Part shown: piece by piece, positions 60,631 to 64,000 of the stretch
Layout of the letters: the number at the start of each line of letters is the position of its first letter
Position numbering within the stretch: the stretch's first letter is position 1
From: Fortiea contorta PCC 7126
GTDB taxonomy: Bacteria > Cyanobacteriota > Cyanobacteriia > Cyanobacteriales > Nostocaceae
DNA length: 64,000 nt
Assembly: GCF_000332295.1 (NCBI RefSeq)
Contig: NZ_KB235931.1
Location: 62,001 to 126,000 of the forward strand
Direction: 5' to 3'
Made by a program: the position numbers and the translations under genes
The notes under the pieces: generated by a model
Told to the model about the DNA's origin: nothing
The model's database searches: none
What the model saw: the letters and a program-made list of their open reading frames with translations, nothing else

Positions 60631-61551
60631 ATGCCATACTTAACTTCTAGTAGCGAAATTCAGAAAATTATTGCCGAATGTACCCAAGCTTCATCTTTGT
60701 GGCTAGATACAGAAGTCGCTAACTATAAAAGTCAGCGTCCTCAATTATCACTAATTCAGGTATTAGATAATCCCCAAGATATGAGTGGCGATCGCATTTT
60801 TATTTTAGATGTTTTGCAGCAGCCTAAATTAGTAGCCGAATTTGTTAACCAAATTATGGTAAATCCTAATATTGAAAAAATCTTTCACAACGCCAGTTAT
60901 GATGTGAAATTTCTTGGCGACAAGCAAGCGCAAAATATCACTTGTACCTTAGAAATTGCTAAAAAAATTCCTCATTATCTGTTACCATTACCTAACTATC
61001 AATTGCAAACACTCGCCACACAATTATGTAATTTTAATAATATTGATAAACAAGCCCAGACCAGTGATTGGGGTAAACGTCCTTTAACTGAAGCACAAAT
61101 AGATTATGCTTATTTAGATTGTATATATTTGGCTCAAGTACATGAGCAATTATTAAAACTACAAGCAAAAGTTAATTTTGACCCAGCTACAGAAGATTTA
61201 ATCGCACTAGGGACAAGATATACACAACTTGAGGAACAATATAAGTTATTACAATCAGAATTTGAACATCTGCAAGAACGAATCAAAAAAGCTATGCAGA
61301 CTCAAAAAGTAAAAGAAACCTCTTATTGCAAACTCACTAGTTATCAGCGAAAAACTGTGAAAGTAGCATTTGCTGAATTGGCGAGACTAGTAGAAAATCA
61401 AGGAATTGATTTAGATTTTCCAGTAACATTAACTCAGAAACTGCAAAAGGATTTAGGAGAAAATCTAGAACAATTATCTGTAGATATTGATGCAACTACC
61501 ACTTGGCGATTGACTCCCAAAAATCAGGACAGCAATTTAGAAAATGAATAA
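60631..61551 (+). CDS. rnd: Ribonuclease D-like 3'-5' exonuclease
   Basis: A 306-residue DEDDy-type nuclease. Exo I is WLDTEVANY (D and E metal ligands), Exo II is IFHNASYDVKFLG (D) and Exo III is IDYAYLDCIYLAQVH (Y and D). RNase D trims tRNA precursors, and this cyanobacterial form probably does the same or degrades other structured RNA. The C-terminal 120 residues are helical; a standard HRDC domain is not obvious. No neighbour clearly belongs to the same pathway. The function is by family; the domain assignment is secure. Confidence 0.85.
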   Translation: MPYLTSSSEIQKIIAECTQASSLWLDTEVANYKSQRPQLSLIQVLDNPQDMSGDRIFILDVLQQPKLVAEFVNQIMVNPNIEKIFHNASYDVKFLGDKQAQNITCTLEIAKKIPHYLLPLPNYQLQTLATQLCNFNNIDKQAQTSDWGKRPLTEAQIDYAYLDCIYLAQVHEQLLKLQAKVNFDPATEDLIALGTRYTQLEEQYKLLQSEFEHLQERIKKAMQTQKVKETSYCKLTSYQRKTVKVAFAELARLVENQGIDLDFPVTLTQKLQKDLGENLEQLSVDIDATTTWRLTPKNQDSNLENE

Positions 61552-61917
61552 ATTGTTTATAGTGAACTGTATTTAAATCTAGATTGCTGTATCAATATAA
61601 AGATTTAAATAAAAAATTGCACATAATTATAAAAGAGTAGAGAAAAATTATAATAAAGGCGGGAAATAAATAGATAACTTATAAAAAATGAAAGCTTTTA
61701 TACTGGATGCTAAATGCTGCACAGTTTATGCTGTGAATAATAGATGAGATGTGGCAATGCAACGCCTATCTGACGATTGAAAACAGCGGGTGATGAATTT
61801 CTGGATATATCAATTGAGTGAGTTTTGATAGGCAAAGTTAGCCGCGATCGCTAGTTAAAAAAATCACTAAATGGGGCACTAATTCGATACAGGTAAAATA
61901 GCGGTTGAAAATAACTT
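61552..61917. other. Intergenic region before the TPR gene
   Basis: 366 bp, AT-rich. GCCGCGATCGC (HIP1) lies at about 61841-61851. Short frames such as MKAFILDAKCC (from 61688) are under 20 codons and unsupported. I see no hairpin, promoter consensus or repeat worth calling. Confidence 0.5.
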
Positions 61918-62760
61918 ATGAAGCTGGGATTTGGGCAAAAAAAACATCAAGGTGTGAGCAGAGTCATCATGATAACAATGTTGACAGGATTGAGTGTATT
62001 TACTAACATTTCTTGTAGTAAAAACAGCGATGTATTAGTAACAGAAATTGGTGTTAATCCTCCCAGTCGTTCCTCAGCAAAAGCATCCAAAGCAGGAGAA
62101 TTTTATCTTCAGGGACAAAATCAACATCTCAAAGGTAACTTACAAGGAGCGATCGCTTCCTATGACAAAGCAATTAGCCTCGATTCCCAATACGGTAATG
62201 CTTACAAAAGCCGGGGATTAGCTTACTTTGACTTAGGACAAAAAACCGAAGCGATCGCCGATTATAATCAAGCTATTCGCCTTAACCCCAACGACGCCGA
62301 AGCTTATAATAGCCGAGGAAACGCTCGCGCTTCCCAAGGAGACAACAGAGGCGCCATCGAAGATTATAACGAAGCCATCCGCCTAGCTCCCAACTACGCC
62401 GAAGCGTACAACAACCGAGGAAATGCTCACGCTTCCCAGGGAGACAGAAGCAAAGCCATAGATGACTTGGGACAAGCAATTCGCCTCAACCCACGATATG
62501 CGATCGCCTACAACAATCGCGGTAACGCTCGCGCCGCCCAAGGAGATAATAAAGGAGCGATCGCCGATTATAATCAAGCCATCCGCCTTAATCCTAACTT
62601 CGGCCCTGCTTACAACAACCGAGGAAACGCCCGCGCAGCAGACGGAGACAAACCAGGAGCAATTAAAGACCTACAACGAGCTGCAGATATCTTTCAAAAC
62701 GAAGATAACAAAGACTTGTACCAGCAAGTGATGAACAACATTAAAGAACTCGGACAATAA
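61918..62760 (+). CDS. Exported TPR-repeat protein
   Basis: A 280-residue protein. The first 35 residues form a signal-like segment (RVIMITMLTGLSVFTNISCSK); C33 could be lipidated, but the residue before the site is not typical of a lipobox. About six 34-residue TPR units follow from residue 60 (AYNSRGNARASQGDNRGAIE and near-copies), several almost identical in DNA, then a short C-terminal helix (NKDLYQQVMNNIKELG). TPR proteins bind peptides or assemble complexes in the periplasm or envelope. The partner is unknown. The near-identity of repeats points to recent duplication. Confidence 0.8.
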   Translation: MKLGFGQKKHQGVSRVIMITMLTGLSVFTNISCSKNSDVLVTEIGVNPPSRSSAKASKAGEFYLQGQNQHLKGNLQGAIASYDKAISLDSQYGNAYKSRGLAYFDLGQKTEAIADYNQAIRLNPNDAEAYNSRGNARASQGDNRGAIEDYNEAIRLAPNYAEAYNNRGNAHASQGDRSKAIDDLGQAIRLNPRYAIAYNNRGNARAAQGDNKGAIADYNQAIRLNPNFGPAYNNRGNARAADGDKPGAIKDLQRAADIFQNEDNKDLYQQVMNNIKELGQ

Positions 62761-62898
62761 AAAACTCCACGCTGGATTTGTCTGTTTTTACTGTAGCCTC
62801 CTGACAAATGTGCAATCACTCTCACTTCTCATACCATTTCACTCAAAATCTGATACAAATGTAAACCCTGAAAGCTTTGCTGCATCTAAGTTTTTTAA

Positions 62899-62967
62899 TT
62901 GCGAATTGCTTGATTCGCAGCGTTAGCGAGTCCGCGAGCGTCATTGCGAATTGCGAATTGCGAATTG
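62899..62967. repeat. GCGAATTG short tandem repeat with an inserted GC-rich element
   Basis: TTGCGAATTG units are interrupted by GATTCGCAGCGTTAGCGAGT and CCGCGAGCGTCA, then TTGCGAATTGCGAATTGCG follows. The inserted part shares GCGAGCGTCA with 38551-38672. It lies in the gap 62761-63078, which shows no ORF I trust (a 62-codon frame from 62877 runs through the repeat). Confidence 0.7.
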
Positions 62968-63078
62968 GTATCACCAGTGGGATTGAGGTAAAATTTTTCC
63001 GAAATTGTTGCAATACTCCTGGTAGTTATACTCGGTGTTTAAAAACACTTTCTCAATTTGAATGAATGGAGATAAAGT

Positions 63079-63378
63079 ATGCGGAGTTTGTTCTTAGGAT
63101 CTTTAGTTTTAAGCGGATTAATTGCAGCAGTACCTGCATTTGCAAACGACACCGCTAACACCACTACCGGACGTGAGGGTTCTCCTACAGTTAATACAGT
63201 AACTAGCCCCTACGGGAATTGGCGTTGTCAGTCTGTTTGCGTAATTGTTGAATGGAGATATCCGAATGGAGTAAAACCGGGTGAAACTGGCTATCCTAGT
63301 AAAGTCGAAGATGGCTTCGATGGATGGGTTGTAAAGGAGGAGCCACCAAAACGCCAATACACGAATAAGGAGCAATAG
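63079..63378 (+). CDS. Small exported protein with one Cys pair
   Basis: A 99-residue protein with a clear signal peptide (MRSLFLGSLVLSGLIAAVPAFAND, cleavage after AFA). The mature part (about 76 residues) has WRCQSVCVIVEWRYPNG with a CxxxC pair that could form a disulfide, then EDGFDGWVVKEEPPK. It is probably periplasmic or secreted. I do not recognise the family. GGAG lies about 9 bases before the ATG (AATGGAGATAAAGT). A perfect palindrome follows. Confidence 0.7.
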   Translation: MRSLFLGSLVLSGLIAAVPAFANDTANTTTGREGSPTVNTVTSPYGNWRCQSVCVIVEWRYPNGVKPGETGYPSKVEDGFDGWVVKEEPPKRQYTNKEQ

Positions 63379-63401
63379 ATTCAGCCTCGTACTCCGTCCT
63401 T

Positions 63402-63429
63402 AAGACTACCGTGTATACACGGTAGTCTT
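63402..63429. terminator. Perfect 28-bp palindrome after the small exported gene
   Basis: AAGACTACCGTGTA and TACACGGTAGTCTT pair perfectly with no loop. It is 24 bp after the stop and followed by ACCAAAGG, so it acts as a terminator or a protein-binding site. No T tract except TCTTA. Confidence 0.7.
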
Positions 63430-63552
63430 ACCAAAGGGATTAGAGCTGATTCCCGTCCGTAATACCGTTTCACTTTCAGAAGCAAGAAAAGTGATGTGTA
63501 TCAAGAATTTCGTGAAATGGCACAACATACTCCTTTGTCAACAAACATATGA

Positions 63553-64000
<448 letters not shown>

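Overview
This window is chromosomal DNA of a filamentous, probably heterocyst-forming cyanobacterium (Nostocales: Nostoc, Anabaena, Calothrix or a close relative). The evidence is the gene content (chlB, nblS next to purD, a Delta-9 acyl desaturase, a CyRepA1-type protein, a Uma2 protein, a caspase/TPR protein), the many GCGATCGC (HIP1) octamers, an AT-rich composition, and many Nostoc-style short tandem and palindromic repeats between genes. Genus and species cannot be fixed from the sequence. I found no tRNA, rRNA, CRISPR array, transposase or prophage.

Layout. 1-2.3 kb: the 3' part of chlB (dark protochlorophyllide reductase) with its terminator, then a small toxin/immunity-like pair and a three-unit 62-bp repeat. 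2.6-6.8 kb: an N-acylglucosamine 2-epimerase, a Uma2-type protein, a small membrane-anchored protein, an N-acetylhexosamine-1-kinase-like phosphotransferase and a DOMON-like protein; the sugar genes suggest aminosugar salvage. 7.0-10.2 kb: a 1050-residue CyRepA1-like Toprim/helicase protein, a family best known from plasmids. 10.3-18.1 kb: aroA, a DUF3598 protein, hisS, a cupin, a dihydroorotase/hydantoinase-type amidohydrolase, an Asp/Asn beta-hydroxylase-like protein and a GT2 glycosyltransferase. 18.2-24.4 kb, minus strand: a cadherin/DUF4114 repeat protein, a PhoA-type alkaline phosphatase preceded by a small protein with a related N-terminus, and a CDF metal exporter with a Fur-like box upstream.

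24.9-30.4 kb: the core block rpsB, tsf, a conserved hypothetical gene and recG. 30.6-38.4 kb: a TerB-like/lipase-like pair, a cytoplasmic GH13 amylase with CBM20, an FHA membrane protein, a NurA-domain protein and a HAD hydrolase. 38.8-41.9 kb: a zinc/manganese-type ABC transporter split over a divergent promoter, with a DUF4288 gene overlapping the permease. 42.2-44.5 kb: an EACC1-like small protein convergent with a caspase/EF-hand/TM/TPR protein, which looks like a conflict or regulated-death module. 44.8-50.9 kb: a 1311-residue DUF2157-like membrane protein, two small genes and a class I photolyase.

51.4-56.5 kb: purD and nblS, with inverted G-rich/C-rich minisatellites on both sides of nblS and a 15-unit 21-bp array downstream. 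56.7-59.0 kb: a TetR regulator fused to a degenerate tyrosine-recombinase-like domain, divergent from a Delta-9 desaturase, with two matching operators between them. The end holds a 52-residue Cys-rich protein, a branched-chain-amino-acid-type binding lipoprotein, an RNase D-like exonuclease, a TPR protein, a small exported protein and the 5' part of alaS. A recurring theme is dispersed repeats that supply start codons, stop codons or C-terminal tails of real genes.
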